From assembly GCF_009823805.1 (NCBI RefSeq), contig NZ_WUEK01000016.1, forward strand, positions 55,875 through 119,874: a stretch of DNA of 64,000 nucleotides. The letters run 5' to 3'. Shown here one piece after another: positions 24,886 through 32,799 of the stretch; within the stretch, counting starts at the first letter, position 1; each line of letters starts with the position of its first letter. Position numbers and translations under genes: made by a program. The notes beneath the pieces are model-generated. The model searched no databases. It was given only the letters and a program-made list of their open reading frames with translations, and was not told where the DNA came from. This stretch comes from Nocardioides flavescens. GTDB lineage: Bacteria > Actinomycetota > Actinomycetes > Propionibacteriales > Nocardioidaceae.

Positions 24886-25935
24886 GTGAGCACGCCTTCC
24901 CCGCACCCGGGCCTCGCCGACAGCGCCTTCCTCAAGGCCGTGCGGGGTGAGCCGGTGCCGCACACGCCGGTGTGGTTCATGCGCCAGGCGGGCCGCTCGC
25001 TGCCGGAGTACCGCAAGGTCCGTGAGGGCGTCGCGATGCTCGACTCCTGCACGGACCCCGACCTGGTCACCGAGATCACGCTGCAGCCGGTGCGCCGCTA
25101 CGGCGTCGACGCGGCGATCTTCTTCTCCGACATCGTGCTGCCGCTCAAGGCCGTCGGGGTGGACCTCGACATCAAGCCGGGCGTCGGCCCGGTCGTCGCG
25201 CACCCCGTGCGCACCCTCACCGACGTCGAGGCCATCCCCGACCTCACGCCCGAGCACGTCCCGTTCATCACCGAGGCGGTGCGCCGCCTGGTCGCCGAGC
25301 TCGGGCCCACGCCGCTCATCGGCTTCGCCGGCGCGCCGTTCACCGTGGCGTCCTACCTCGTCGAGGGCGGTCCCTCGCGCGACCACGCGCTCACCAAGGC
25401 GATGATGTTCGGCGCGCCCGAGGTCTGGGACGCGCTGATGCGCAAGATCGGCGGCATCGCCGCGGCCTACCTCACCGTGCAGGTCGAGGCCGGCGCGTCG
25501 GCCGTGCAGCTGTTCGACTCCTGGGCCGGCGCGCTCACCCCGGGCGACTACGCCGCCTCCGTCGCCCCGCACTCGCGCGAGGTGCTCAGCCACGTCGGCG
25601 CCCTCGGCGTCCCGCGCATCCACTTCGGCGTCGGCACGACCAACCTGCTCGACCAGATGGGCGAGGTCGGGGCCGACGTCGTCGGGGTCGACTGGCGCAC
25701 GCCGCTCGAGCGCGCCATCGACGTGGTCGGTGACCGCGCGGTGCAGGGCAACCTCGACCCGACGCTCGTCTTCGCGCCCACCGAGGTGCTGCTCGCCCGG
25801 GCGAGCGAGGTGGTCGAGGCCGGTCGCCGCGCCCGCGGCCACGTCTTCAACCTCGGTCACGGCGTGCTGCCATCGACCGACCCCGACCAGCTCGCGCGGC
25901 TCACCGACCACGTGCACGCCTATCCGTTGGGCTGA
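24886..25935 (+). CDS. hemE: Uroporphyrinogen decarboxylase
   Basis: A 349-residue enzyme converting uroporphyrinogen III to coproporphyrinogen III. N-terminal PVWFMRQAGRSLPEYR is the family hallmark with the substrate-binding Arg residues. The GFAGAPFTVASY motif, the QLFDSWAG segment and the C-terminal FNLGHGVLPSTDP are all present. GTG at 24886 gives the usual N-terminus. It is the first heme gene of the window; the next ones, hemG and hemQ, lie 7 and 23 kb downstream. Confidence 0.94.
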   Translation: MSTPSPHPGLADSAFLKAVRGEPVPHTPVWFMRQAGRSLPEYRKVREGVAMLDSCTDPDLVTEITLQPVRRYGVDAAIFFSDIVLPLKAVGVDLDIKPGVGPVVAHPVRTLTDVEAIPDLTPEHVPFITEAVRRLVAELGPTPLIGFAGAPFTVASYLVEGGPSRDHALTKAMMFGAPEVWDALMRKIGGIAAAYLTVQVEAGASAVQLFDSWAGALTPGDYAASVAPHSREVLSHVGALGVPRIHFGVGTTNLLDQMGEVGADVVGVDWRTPLERAIDVVGDRAVQGNLDPTLVFAPTEVLLARASEVVEAGRRARGHVFNLGHGVLPSTDPDQLARLTDHVHAYPLG

Positions 25936-26846
25936 GCCCCCGCCCCCGCCCCCGCTCCCGCCACGGCGCGGCGGCGGGCCCGGCGCACGAGCGGGCGCAG
26001 GACGAGCGCGAGCACGAGCAGCAGGACCGCCCACGGCAGGAGCACCCCGGCGACGGTGGCGAGCCCGGCGGCGAACGCCGTCAGGGCGTCCCATCCGGCG
26101 CCGAGGCCGGCCACGAACCCGGACGCGTCCTCGGTCGCACCCGGCTGGTCGGTGCGGTCGACGGTCACGGTGATCGTGGCCAGCGCGGTGCGGTCGGCGA
26201 GCGAGGCCTGCTGCTGCTCGAGCGACTCGAGGTCGGCCTGACGCTGCGACAGCTCGCGCTCGATGCCCACGACGTCCTTGATCGTCGTGGCCCGGTCGAA
26301 GAGCACCTGGATCCGCTCGATGCTGCGCCGCTGCGCCTCGACCCGCACGTCGGTGTCGACGACCTGGGAGGTGACGTCCTCGGTGCCGGAGTCGGCCGCC
26401 ACCAGCGTGGCGACGCCCTTCAGGTCGGCCATCGCCTCGTCGAACGACGCCGTCGGCACCCGCAGCACCAGCGTCGCGGTGCGGGCCTCGCCGTCGTCGT
26501 CGGTGCGGGCGCTGTCCTGCGCCACGGTGCCGTCGTACGACGCCACGAGGGTGCGGACGTCGGCGACCGCGTCCCCCACGTCGTCGCTGCGCAGGGTGAC
26601 GCTCCCGGTCGCGACGACCTGCGGGGCGAGCGTCGTCGCCTGGTCGCGGGCCGGGGCGGCGCGCGAGCCGCCGGTGTCCGCGGCGAGGCCGGAGGCGTCC
26701 TCGAGGGCCGACGACGCCGCGGAGTCCGAGGAGGCGCCGCCGCTGTCGTCGCCGCCGGAGGAGCACCCCGTGAGGGCGAGGAGGGCGAGGAGGGCGAGGG
26801 CGGCGGCCGCGGCCGCCCGGGCTGAGGGGGTGCGGGAAGCCGTCAT
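25920..26846 (-). CDS. DUF4349 lipoprotein
   Basis: A 308-residue lipoprotein: lipobox ALTGC at the end of a long Ala/Leu signal, a Ser/Asp-rich spacer, a conserved DUF4349 domain with a coiled-coil stretch (about residues 165-205, SIERIQVLFDRATTIKDVVG), and one C-terminal membrane segment (~270-292) with a basic tail. A lipid anchor plus a C-terminal helix suggests the protein is held flat against the membrane from outside. It overlaps the end of hemE by 16 bases (tail to tail). Function unknown. Confidence 0.8.
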   Translation of the reverse strand: MTASRTPSARAAAAAALALLALLALTGCSSGGDDSGGASSDSAASSALEDASGLAADTGGSRAAPARDQATTLAPQVVATGSVTLRSDDVGDAVADVRTLVASYDGTVAQDSARTDDDGEARTATLVLRVPTASFDEAMADLKGVATLVAADSGTEDVTSQVVDTDVRVEAQRRSIERIQVLFDRATTIKDVVGIERELSQRQADLESLEQQQASLADRTALATITVTVDRTDQPGATEDASGFVAGLGAGWDALTAFAAGLATVAGVLLPWAVLLLVLALVLRPLVRRARRRAVAGAGAGAGAQPNG

Positions 26847-26896
26847 GGCCCCTCCGACGCGGCCCGCGCCGCGAGGGTTCCGGGCGGGCAGCGCGC

Positions 26897-27799
26897 TCAG
26901 GCGGCGGCGCGCCGTGCCTGCGAGACGAGCGCGAGCTGCAGCTCGCGGACCGCGGCGGGCACGTGGCCCGCACGGCGGTGCTGCAGGACGAGGGTGACGG
27001 AGGTGCGGTCGCCGGCGATCGGGCGGGTGGTGATGAGGCCGCTGCGCTCGAGGGGGTCGCCGAGCACGCTGTAGTCGGGGAGCACGGTGAGCCCGAGCCC
27101 CTCGGCCACCATCAGCTTGCCCATCTCGGCGCCGTCGGTCGTGTGGCAGACGGTCGGCATCTCGGAGCCGAGGAGGCGGTGCACGAAGCGGTGCATGAGG
27201 TAGCCCGAGCGCATCGCGACGAACCGCTCCCCGCTCAGCTGCTTCGGGGTGACCTCGTCGTGCTCTGCGAGCGGGTGACCGGCCGGCAGCACCACGACCG
27301 GTCGCCCGTGCAGCAGGTCGGAGCTCGCGAGCTCGGGCGAGCGGTCGTCGCCGGCGAGCACGTTGACCAGGCCCAGGTCGAGGGAGCCTTCGAGCAGGCT
27401 CTGGTGGATGTCGGCCTGCTGGATGTTGAGGATCTCCACGGTGCCGCCGGGCACCGCGGCCTGGAAGGCGCGCACGGCCGGCACCAGCACGGTCGCGGTG
27501 GCGGCGTTGACGGTGCCGATCCGCACGACCCGACTGCTCGTGTGCTGGTCGCCCGCCGCGACCTTGAGCCGGTCGACGGCCTCGAGGACCTCCACCATGT
27601 TCTGCAGCAGGTCGCGGCCCTGACGGCTGATCCGGGCTCCCGAGCGGCGCCGGTCGAGCAGCGTGACGCCGAGCTCGCGCTCGAGCTTGCTGACCGCCTC
27701 GCTGAGCGCCGGCTGCGAGACGTGCAGCTGCTCGCTGGCCCGGCGCAGTGATCCGTGCTGCGTCACCGCGGCGATGTACTCCAACTGCTCGATGCGCAC
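26897..27799 (-). CDS. LysR-family regulator of the sulfone/sulfonate cluster
   Basis: A 300-residue LysR-type regulator with the N-terminal winged helix MRIEQLEYIAAVTQHGSLRRASEQLHVSQPALSEAVSKLE in the standard position and a two-lobed co-inducer domain. It is divergent from sfnG across 150 bases. LysR proteins commonly control sulfur-starvation genes (CysB and Cbl types), so control of the adjacent desulfurisation genes is the expected role. The effector is not known. Confidence 0.86.
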   Translation of the reverse strand: MRIEQLEYIAAVTQHGSLRRASEQLHVSQPALSEAVSKLERELGVTLLDRRRSGARISRQGRDLLQNMVEVLEAVDRLKVAAGDQHTSSRVVRIGTVNAATATVLVPAVRAFQAAVPGGTVEILNIQQADIHQSLLEGSLDLGLVNVLAGDDRSPELASSDLLHGRPVVVLPAGHPLAEHDEVTPKQLSGERFVAMRSGYLMHRFVHRLLGSEMPTVCHTTDGAEMGKLMVAEGLGLTVLPDYSVLGDPLERSGLITTRPIAGDRTSVTLVLQHRRAGHVPAAVRELQLALVSQARRAAA

Positions 27800-27911
27800 C
27801 GTCCTCGGTCCTCCTGGGCCTGGGGTGAGAGGCAGAACCTTGCACCCGATCGTCTCGTCCGCGCGCCGTGGTGCTGGGTGTCGGCTGGCACGCGTGGTTA
27901 AAGTACAGCAA

Positions 27912-27930
27912 GTCAGTCCGATTTATTGAC
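27912..27930. promoter_or_regulatory. Candidate LysR operator before sfnG
   Basis: GTCA at 27912-27915 and TGAC at 27927-27930 form an inverted repeat with an 11-base centre, the T-N11-A form typical of LysR sites. It is in the only AT-richer part of the divergent gap, about 20 bases before the sfnG GTG. That proximity would suit repression or an operator overlapping the promoter. Confidence 0.45.
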
Positions 27931-27949
27931 ACAGTCCAGAGGAGCCGTC

Positions 27950-29062
27950 GTGTCGACACCCACCGCACCGCAACCGCTGAAGTTCGCCTACTGGGTGCCC
28001 AACGTCAGCGGCGGTCTCGTCGTCAGCAAGATCGAGCAGCGCACCGACTGGGGCTACGAGTACAACGCCGAGCTCGGCCGCCTCGCCGAGGCCAACGGCT
28101 TCGAGTACGCGCTCTCGCAGGTGCGCTACATCGCCTCCTACGGCGCGGCGTACCAGCACGAGTCCACGAGCATCAGCCTCGCGATCGCGCTGGCCACCGA
28201 GCGGCTCAAGGTCATCGCCGCCGTGCACCCCGGGCTCTGGCAGCCGGGCGTGCTGGCCAAGCTCGTCGCCAGCGCCGACGTCATCACCGGCGGCCGGATG
28301 GCCGTCAACGTCGTGAGCGGCTGGTTCAAGGACGAGTTCACCAAGCTGGGCGAGCCCTGGCTCGAGCACGGCGAGCGCTACCGCCGCTCGGAGGAGTTCG
28401 TCCGCTACCTGCGTGAGATCTGGACCTCCGACCACGCCGAGCTCAACGGCGACTTCTACCGCCTGCACGACTTCGACCTGAAGCCGAAGCCGGTCGACGT
28501 GGCCGGGCGCCGGCACCCCGAGATCTTCATGGGCGGCAACTCCACCGACGCGCGCGGCATGGGGGGTCGCGTCGCGGACTGGTACTTCATGAACGGCAAC
28601 ACGCCCGAGGGCGTCGCCGAGCAGATCCGCGACGTCACCGACGTCGCCGCGGTCAACGGCCGCGCCGGCGCGGTGCGGTTCGGCCTCAACGGCTTCTTCA
28701 TCGGCCGCGACACCGAGGCCGAGGCCCGCGACGTGCTGCGCGAGATCATCGACAAGGCCGACCGCGAGGCGGTCGAGGGGTTCGGCGGCGCGGTGAAGCA
28801 GGCCGGCCAGTCGACCGGCGACGGCAAGGGCATGTGGCAGGACTCCGAGTTCGCCGACCTCGTGCAGTACAACGACGGCTTCCGCACCGGCCTGATCGGC
28901 ACGCCCGAGCAGATCGCCGAGCGGATGCTGACCTACAAGCGGCTCGGCGTCGACCTCTTCCTCCTCGGCTTCCTGCACTACCACGAGGACGTGCAGTGGT
29001 TCGGCCGCGAGGTCCTCCCGATCGTGCGGGAGATGGAAGCCGCCGAGCTGGCCCGCGCATGA
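27950..29062 (+). CDS. sfnG: Dimethylsulfone monooxygenase SfnG
   Basis: A 370-residue FMNH2-dependent monooxygenase of the bacterial-luciferase (LLM) fold that cleaves dimethylsulfone to methanesulfinate. The opening KFAYWVPNVSGGLVVSKIEQR and the internal MAVNVVSGWFKDEF match SfnG as I recall it from Pseudomonas, as does the late VKQAGQS. GTG at 27950 has AGAGGAG just upstream and gives the family N-terminus. It heads an operon with sfnB, and flavin must come from the reductases at 31622 or 32122. Confidence 0.9.
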   Translation: MSTPTAPQPLKFAYWVPNVSGGLVVSKIEQRTDWGYEYNAELGRLAEANGFEYALSQVRYIASYGAAYQHESTSISLAIALATERLKVIAAVHPGLWQPGVLAKLVASADVITGGRMAVNVVSGWFKDEFTKLGEPWLEHGERYRRSEEFVRYLREIWTSDHAELNGDFYRLHDFDLKPKPVDVAGRRHPEIFMGGNSTDARGMGGRVADWYFMNGNTPEGVAEQIRDVTDVAAVNGRAGAVRFGLNGFFIGRDTEAEARDVLREIIDKADREAVEGFGGAVKQAGQSTGDGKGMWQDSEFADLVQYNDGFRTGLIGTPEQIAERMLTYKRLGVDLFLLGFLHYHEDVQWFGREVLPIVREMEAAELARA

Positions 29063-30276
29063 GCGGCCGCGTCCCTGTCCTGACCGCCGACGAGGCGGTC
29101 GCGGTCGCGGCCGACCTCGGCGAGCGGTTCGCCAAGGACGCCGCCACCCGTGACTCCGACCGCGTGCTGCCCGTCGCCGAGCTCGACCAGCTCAGCGAGT
29201 CCGGGCTGCTCGCCGTGACCGTCCCCGCGTCGTACGGCGGCGCGGGGCTGGGCGCGGGGTCGCTCGCCGAGGTGTTCCGACTCCTCTCGGCGGGCGACCC
29301 CAGCCTCGGACAGATCCCGCACAGCCACTTCGTCTACGTCAACGCGCTGCGCCACCAGGCGACGCCCGAGCAGCAGGCGTTCCTCTTCGGCGAGGTGCTG
29401 GCCGGGCGCCGCTTCGGCAACGCCCAGTCCGAGGTCGGCACCCGCCACGTGCGCGACATCCGCACCGCGCTCACCCCGCTCGGCGACGGGACCTACAGCC
29501 TCGACGGGGTCAAGGGCTACGCCACCGGCGCCCTGCTGGCCGACTGGATCCCGGTGCTCGCGCACCTCGACACCCTCGCCGACCCCGGAGCCGGGCCGCT
29601 CCACGTGGCCTGGGTCGAGCGCCACGCCGAGGGCGTCACCGTCGTCGACGACTGGGACGGCATGGGCCAGCGCACCACCGCCAGCGGCACGGTGCGCCTC
29701 GAGGGCGTGCGGGTCACCGCCGACCGGATCACGCCCTGGCACCTCACCTTCGACGGCCCGCAGACCTACGGCGCGTTCGCGCAGCTGCTGCACGCCGCGA
29801 TCGACGCGGGCATCGCCCGGGCCGCGCTCACCGAGGCCGCGGAGTTCGTCACCACCAAGAGCCGGCCCTACCCCGACGCCATCGCCGAGCTCGGAGTCGA
29901 GCGCCACGCCGACGACCCGCTCGTCGTGCAGGCCTTCGGCGAGCTCGAGCTCGGCGTACGCGCGGCCGAGGCGCTGCTGCGCGAGGCCGGGCGCGCCGTC
30001 GACGCGGCCGACGCCGACCTGAGCGCCGAGTCCGCCGGTGCGGCCTCGCTCGCGGTCGCCGCGGCCCGGGCCTCGACCACGCAGGCGGCGCTCGACGTCG
30101 GCACCCGGCTCTTCGAGGTCTCCGGCACCCGCTCGGCCCTCGACTCGCTCAACCTGCACCGCCACTGGCGCAACGCCCGCACCCACACCCTGCACGACCC
30201 CGCCGCCTGGAAGGTGCGCCACCTCGGGCACTTCGCGCTCGACGGCACCCTGCCGCCCAACCATGGCCAGCTGTGA
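29059..30276 (+). CDS. sfnB: SfnB-family acyl-CoA-dehydrogenase-like sulfur monooxygenase
   Basis: A 405-residue flavoprotein with the acyl-CoA dehydrogenase fold. It is of the SfnB/DszC branch, which acts as an FMNH2-dependent monooxygenase in sulfur acquisition rather than a dehydrogenase. Segments HSHFVYVNALR and VPASYGGAGLGAGSLAEVF fit the branch, and the C-terminal SLNLHRHWRNARTHTLHDP is highly characteristic of it. Start overlaps the sfnG stop (ATGA). The downstream gap carries three copies of the dispersed palindromic repeat, separating it from ssuD. Confidence 0.85.
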   Translation: MSGRVPVLTADEAVAVAADLGERFAKDAATRDSDRVLPVAELDQLSESGLLAVTVPASYGGAGLGAGSLAEVFRLLSAGDPSLGQIPHSHFVYVNALRHQATPEQQAFLFGEVLAGRRFGNAQSEVGTRHVRDIRTALTPLGDGTYSLDGVKGYATGALLADWIPVLAHLDTLADPGAGPLHVAWVERHAEGVTVVDDWDGMGQRTTASGTVRLEGVRVTADRITPWHLTFDGPQTYGAFAQLLHAAIDAGIARAALTEAAEFVTTKSRPYPDAIAELGVERHADDPLVVQAFGELELGVRAAEALLREAGRAVDAADADLSAESAGAASLAVAAARASTTQAALDVGTRLFEVSGTRSALDSLNLHRHWRNARTHTLHDPAAWKVRHLGHFALDGTLPPNHGQL

Positions 30277-30287
30277 GCGCACGGCCA

Positions 30288-30420
30288 GTGGTTTCGAGAC
30301 AGGACTTCGTCCTTCCTCAACCGCCGATCTCGGTGGTTGAGGAGGCCCGCTAGGGCCGTCTCGAAACCAGCCGACTGCAGCCGGTGGTCGAGGAGGCCCG
30401 CGAGGGCCGTCCGGAACCAC
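30288..30420. repeat. Dispersed modular palindromic repeat, cluster 1 (three units)
   Basis: Three head-to-head or tandem units at 30288-30322, 30332-30369 and 30383-30420. Each has the conserved flanks GGTGGTTGAGGA and GTCTCGAAACC (or complements) around a short palindrome that differs: AGGAC-TTC-GTCCT, GGCCC-GCTA-GGGCC and GGCCC-GCGA-GGGCC. The cluster fills the gap between sfnB and ssuD. Confidence 0.85.
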
Positions 30421-30461
30421 ACCAACTGTGACGACGTACCCCCTGCACAGAGAGAAGTGAG

Positions 30462-31625
30462 ATGAGCACCCTGAAGTTCCACTGGTTCCTGCCGACCAAC
30501 GGTGGCGACGGACGCCAGGTCGTGGGGGGCGGCCACGGCGTCGAGGCCGGTGCGTCCGGCCGGCCCGCGTCGGTGCCCTACCTCGGCCAGATCGCGCGCA
30601 GCGCCGAGCAGCTCGGCTTCGAGGCGGCGCTGACGCCGACCGGGGCGTGGTGCGAGGACGCCTGGGTCTCGACCGCGATGATCAGCAGCCTGTCGGAGCG
30701 GCTGAAGTTCCTGGTGGCGTTCCGCCCCGGGCTGACCTCGCCGTTCCTGTCCGCTCAGATGGCGGGCACCTTCCAGAACCTCTCCGGCGGCCGGCTGCTG
30801 CTCAACGTCGTCACCGGCGGCGAGTCGCACGAGCAGCGGATGTTCGGCGACTTCCTCGACAAGCAGGAGCGCTACGAGCGCTGCGACGAGTTCCTGCACG
30901 TCGTGCGGGCGCTGTGGCGCGGCGAGCGGGTGACCTACGAGGGCGAGCACTACCGCCTCGAGGACGCCGTGCTCAGCCAGATCCCCGACCCGCTGCCCGA
31001 GATCTACTTCGGCGGCTCCTCGGAGGCCGCCGGCCGCGTCGCCGCCAAGCACGTCGACGTCTACCTCACCTGGGGCGAGCCGCCGGCCGCCGTACGCGAG
31101 AAGGTCGAGTGGATCCGCAAGCTCGCCGCCGACGAGGGCCGCGAGGGCCAGGTGCGCTTCGGCATCCGCCTGCACACCATCGCCCGCGACACCTCCGAGG
31201 CCGCCTGGGCCGAGGCCGACCGGCTCCTGGCCGGCATCAGCGACGAGGACATCGCCCGCGTGCAGTCGGGCCTCAAGCGCAGCGAGTCGGTCGGGCAGTC
31301 GAGGATGCTCGAGCTCAACGGCGGCACCAGGGACGGGCTGGAGATCCACCCCAACCTCTGGGCCGGCGTGGGTCTGGTCCGCGGCGGCGCCGGCACCGCG
31401 ATGGTCGGCTCGCACACCGAGATCGCCGACCTCATCGAGCAGTACGCCGCCGTCGGCATCGAGGAGTTCGTGCTCTCGGGCTACCCCCATCTCGAGGAGT
31501 CCTACTGGTTCGGCGAGGGCGTGCTGCCCGAGCTGACCCGCCGCGGGCTGTGGGAGCACCCCGCGCCGGTCGCCACCCGGGCCGCGGTGCCGTTCGGCAC
31601 CGGCGCCTCGAAGGCGGCGTCGTGA
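30462..31625 (+). CDS. ssuD: FMNH2-dependent alkanesulfonate monooxygenase
   Basis: At 387 residues, this luciferase-fold monooxygenase releases sulfite from alkanesulfonates. The start LKFHWFLPTNGGDGR, the segment AFRPGLTSPFLSAQMAGTF and NVVTGGESHEQRMFGDF with its catalytic-loop residues match SsuD. It uses FMNH2 made by a partner reductase, encoded directly after it with a 4-base overlap (GTGA). A GAGAGAAG site precedes the ATG. No SsuABC transporter is in the window. Confidence 0.9.
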   Translation: MSTLKFHWFLPTNGGDGRQVVGGGHGVEAGASGRPASVPYLGQIARSAEQLGFEAALTPTGAWCEDAWVSTAMISSLSERLKFLVAFRPGLTSPFLSAQMAGTFQNLSGGRLLLNVVTGGESHEQRMFGDFLDKQERYERCDEFLHVVRALWRGERVTYEGEHYRLEDAVLSQIPDPLPEIYFGGSSEAAGRVAAKHVDVYLTWGEPPAAVREKVEWIRKLAADEGREGQVRFGIRLHTIARDTSEAAWAEADRLLAGISDEDIARVQSGLKRSESVGQSRMLELNGGTRDGLEIHPNLWAGVGLVRGGAGTAMVGSHTEIADLIEQYAAVGIEEFVLSGYPHLEESYWFGEGVLPELTRRGLWEHPAPVATRAAVPFGTGASKAAS

Positions 31626-32125
31626 CCCGCACCGCCGTGGTCGTCGGCAACCCGAAGCCGGCCTCGCGCACCCTCGCGGCGGCGACGTACGTCGCCCGTG
31701 AGCTGGGCGGCTCCGAGCCGGACGTCGTGGTCGACCTCGCGACCGTCGGCCCCGGCCTGCTGACCTGGGACGACCCGGTCGTGCCCGACCTGGTGGCGCA
31801 GGTGTCCTCGGCGGACCTGGTCGTGGTCGCGTGCCCGACGTACAAGGCGACGTACACCGGGCTGCTGAAGCTGTTCCTCGACCGCTTCGCCGCCGAGCCG
31901 CGCCGCGCCGTGGCGGCGCCGCTGATGCTCGGCGGCGGCCCGGCCCACGCCCTGGCCCCCGAGCTCACCCTGCGCCCGGTGCTGGCCGAGCTCGGCTTCA
32001 CCACCGTGCGCGGCCACTACGTCCTCGACGCCCAGCACGACGACCCCGCTGCCTACGACGACTGGCTGGCGCAGGTGCGTCCCGTCGTCACCTCCGTCCT
32101 CGACCCGGCAGGAGCACGCGCATGA
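31622..32125 (+). CDS. NAD(P)H-dependent FMN reductase (SsuE/MsuE type)
   Basis: A 167-residue flavodoxin-fold reductase: VVVGNPKPASRTLAAATYVARELG is the phosphate-binding loop of the NADPH-dependent FMN reductases, and CPTYKATYTGLLKLFLDRF is the conserved central stretch. It supplies reduced FMN to the two-component monooxygenases upstream. GTG overlaps the ssuD stop, and its own stop overlaps the next ATG, so stoichiometric translation is likely. Confidence 0.85.
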   Translation: MTRTAVVVGNPKPASRTLAAATYVARELGGSEPDVVVDLATVGPGLLTWDDPVVPDLVAQVSSADLVVVACPTYKATYTGLLKLFLDRFAAEPRRAVAAPLMLGGGPAHALAPELTLRPVLAELGFTTVRGHYVLDAQHDDPAAYDDWLAQVRPVVTSVLDPAGARA

Positions 32126-32640
32126 CCCTCACCAGCACCGTCACCCAGCTCACCACCAACCAGGACCTCGACCCGGCGCGGTTGCGGGAGGCCTTCGGGG
32201 TGTTCCCGAGCGGCGTCGTCGCCGTCGCCGCCGAGGTCGACGGCACCCTCACGGGGCTCGCCGCGTCGTCGTTCACGAGCGTCTCGCTCGAGCCGCCGCT
32301 GGTGTCGTTCTCGGTCGCCAACACCTCCAAGACCTGGCCCGACCTGCGCCGCGCCGGCCACCTCGGTCTCACCGTGCTCGCGGACCACCACTCCGAGGTG
32401 TGCCGCCAGCTCGCCGGGCCGGTCGGGTCGCGCTTCGACGGCGTGCCCGTCACGACGTCCGAGGACGGCGCCGTCACCCTCGACGAGGGACTGGCCCGCT
32501 TCGAGTGCACCGTCTACCGCGAGGTCGAGGCCGGCGACCACACCATCGTGATCCTCGAGCTCCACCGCGTCGAGCACTCGGGCTCGGCCCTGCCGCTCGT
32601 CTTCCACCGCAGCGGGTTCGGCCTCTCCCGGCCTGCCTGA
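32122..32640 (+). CDS. Flavin reductase (split-barrel family)
   Basis: A 172-residue flavin reductase of the HpaC-like split-barrel family: LREAFGVFPSGVVAVAAEVDG at the start and the FMN-contacting SSFTSVSLEPPLVSFSVANTSKTW segment are typical. It is the second reductase in the operon and structurally unrelated to the first, so the cluster has two independent FMNH2 sources. This may match different monooxygenases (sfnG/sfnB against ssuD), which is inference. Start overlaps the preceding stop (ATGA). Confidence 0.85.
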   Translation: MTLTSTVTQLTTNQDLDPARLREAFGVFPSGVVAVAAEVDGTLTGLAASSFTSVSLEPPLVSFSVANTSKTWPDLRRAGHLGLTVLADHHSEVCRQLAGPVGSRFDGVPVTTSEDGAVTLDEGLARFECTVYREVEAGDHTIVILELHRVEHSGSALPLVFHRSGFGLSRPA

Positions 32641-32653
32641 CCCGCCCCGAACT

Positions 32654-32696
32654 CTCGCGTCGGCCCCGACCAGCACCCGGTCGGGGTCGGCGCGAG
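32654..32696 (+). terminator. Hairpin terminator after the sulfur operon
   Basis: Arms of 18 bases, CTCGCGTCGGCCCCGACC and GGTCGGGGTCGGCGCGAG, pair fully if two G-U pairs are allowed, around a 7-base loop. It lies 14 bases after the flavin reductase stop. No T tract follows, as is common in actinobacteria. Confidence 0.65.
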
Positions 32697-32799
32697 GCTC
32701 ATCTCCGGCGGTTCTCGCGGGTGACCCGGCCCACCGCGCGCCGATGCGGCGACCCGCCTCGCCGGGGCCTGCAGAGGCGCTCGTGCCAAGGTGGGAGCC

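Noticed and set aside
27800..27949. Riboswitch (SAM or similar) before sfnG
   Set aside because: The gap is short, shared with a divergent LysR gene, and shows no conserved aptamer core; a LysR operator explains it better.
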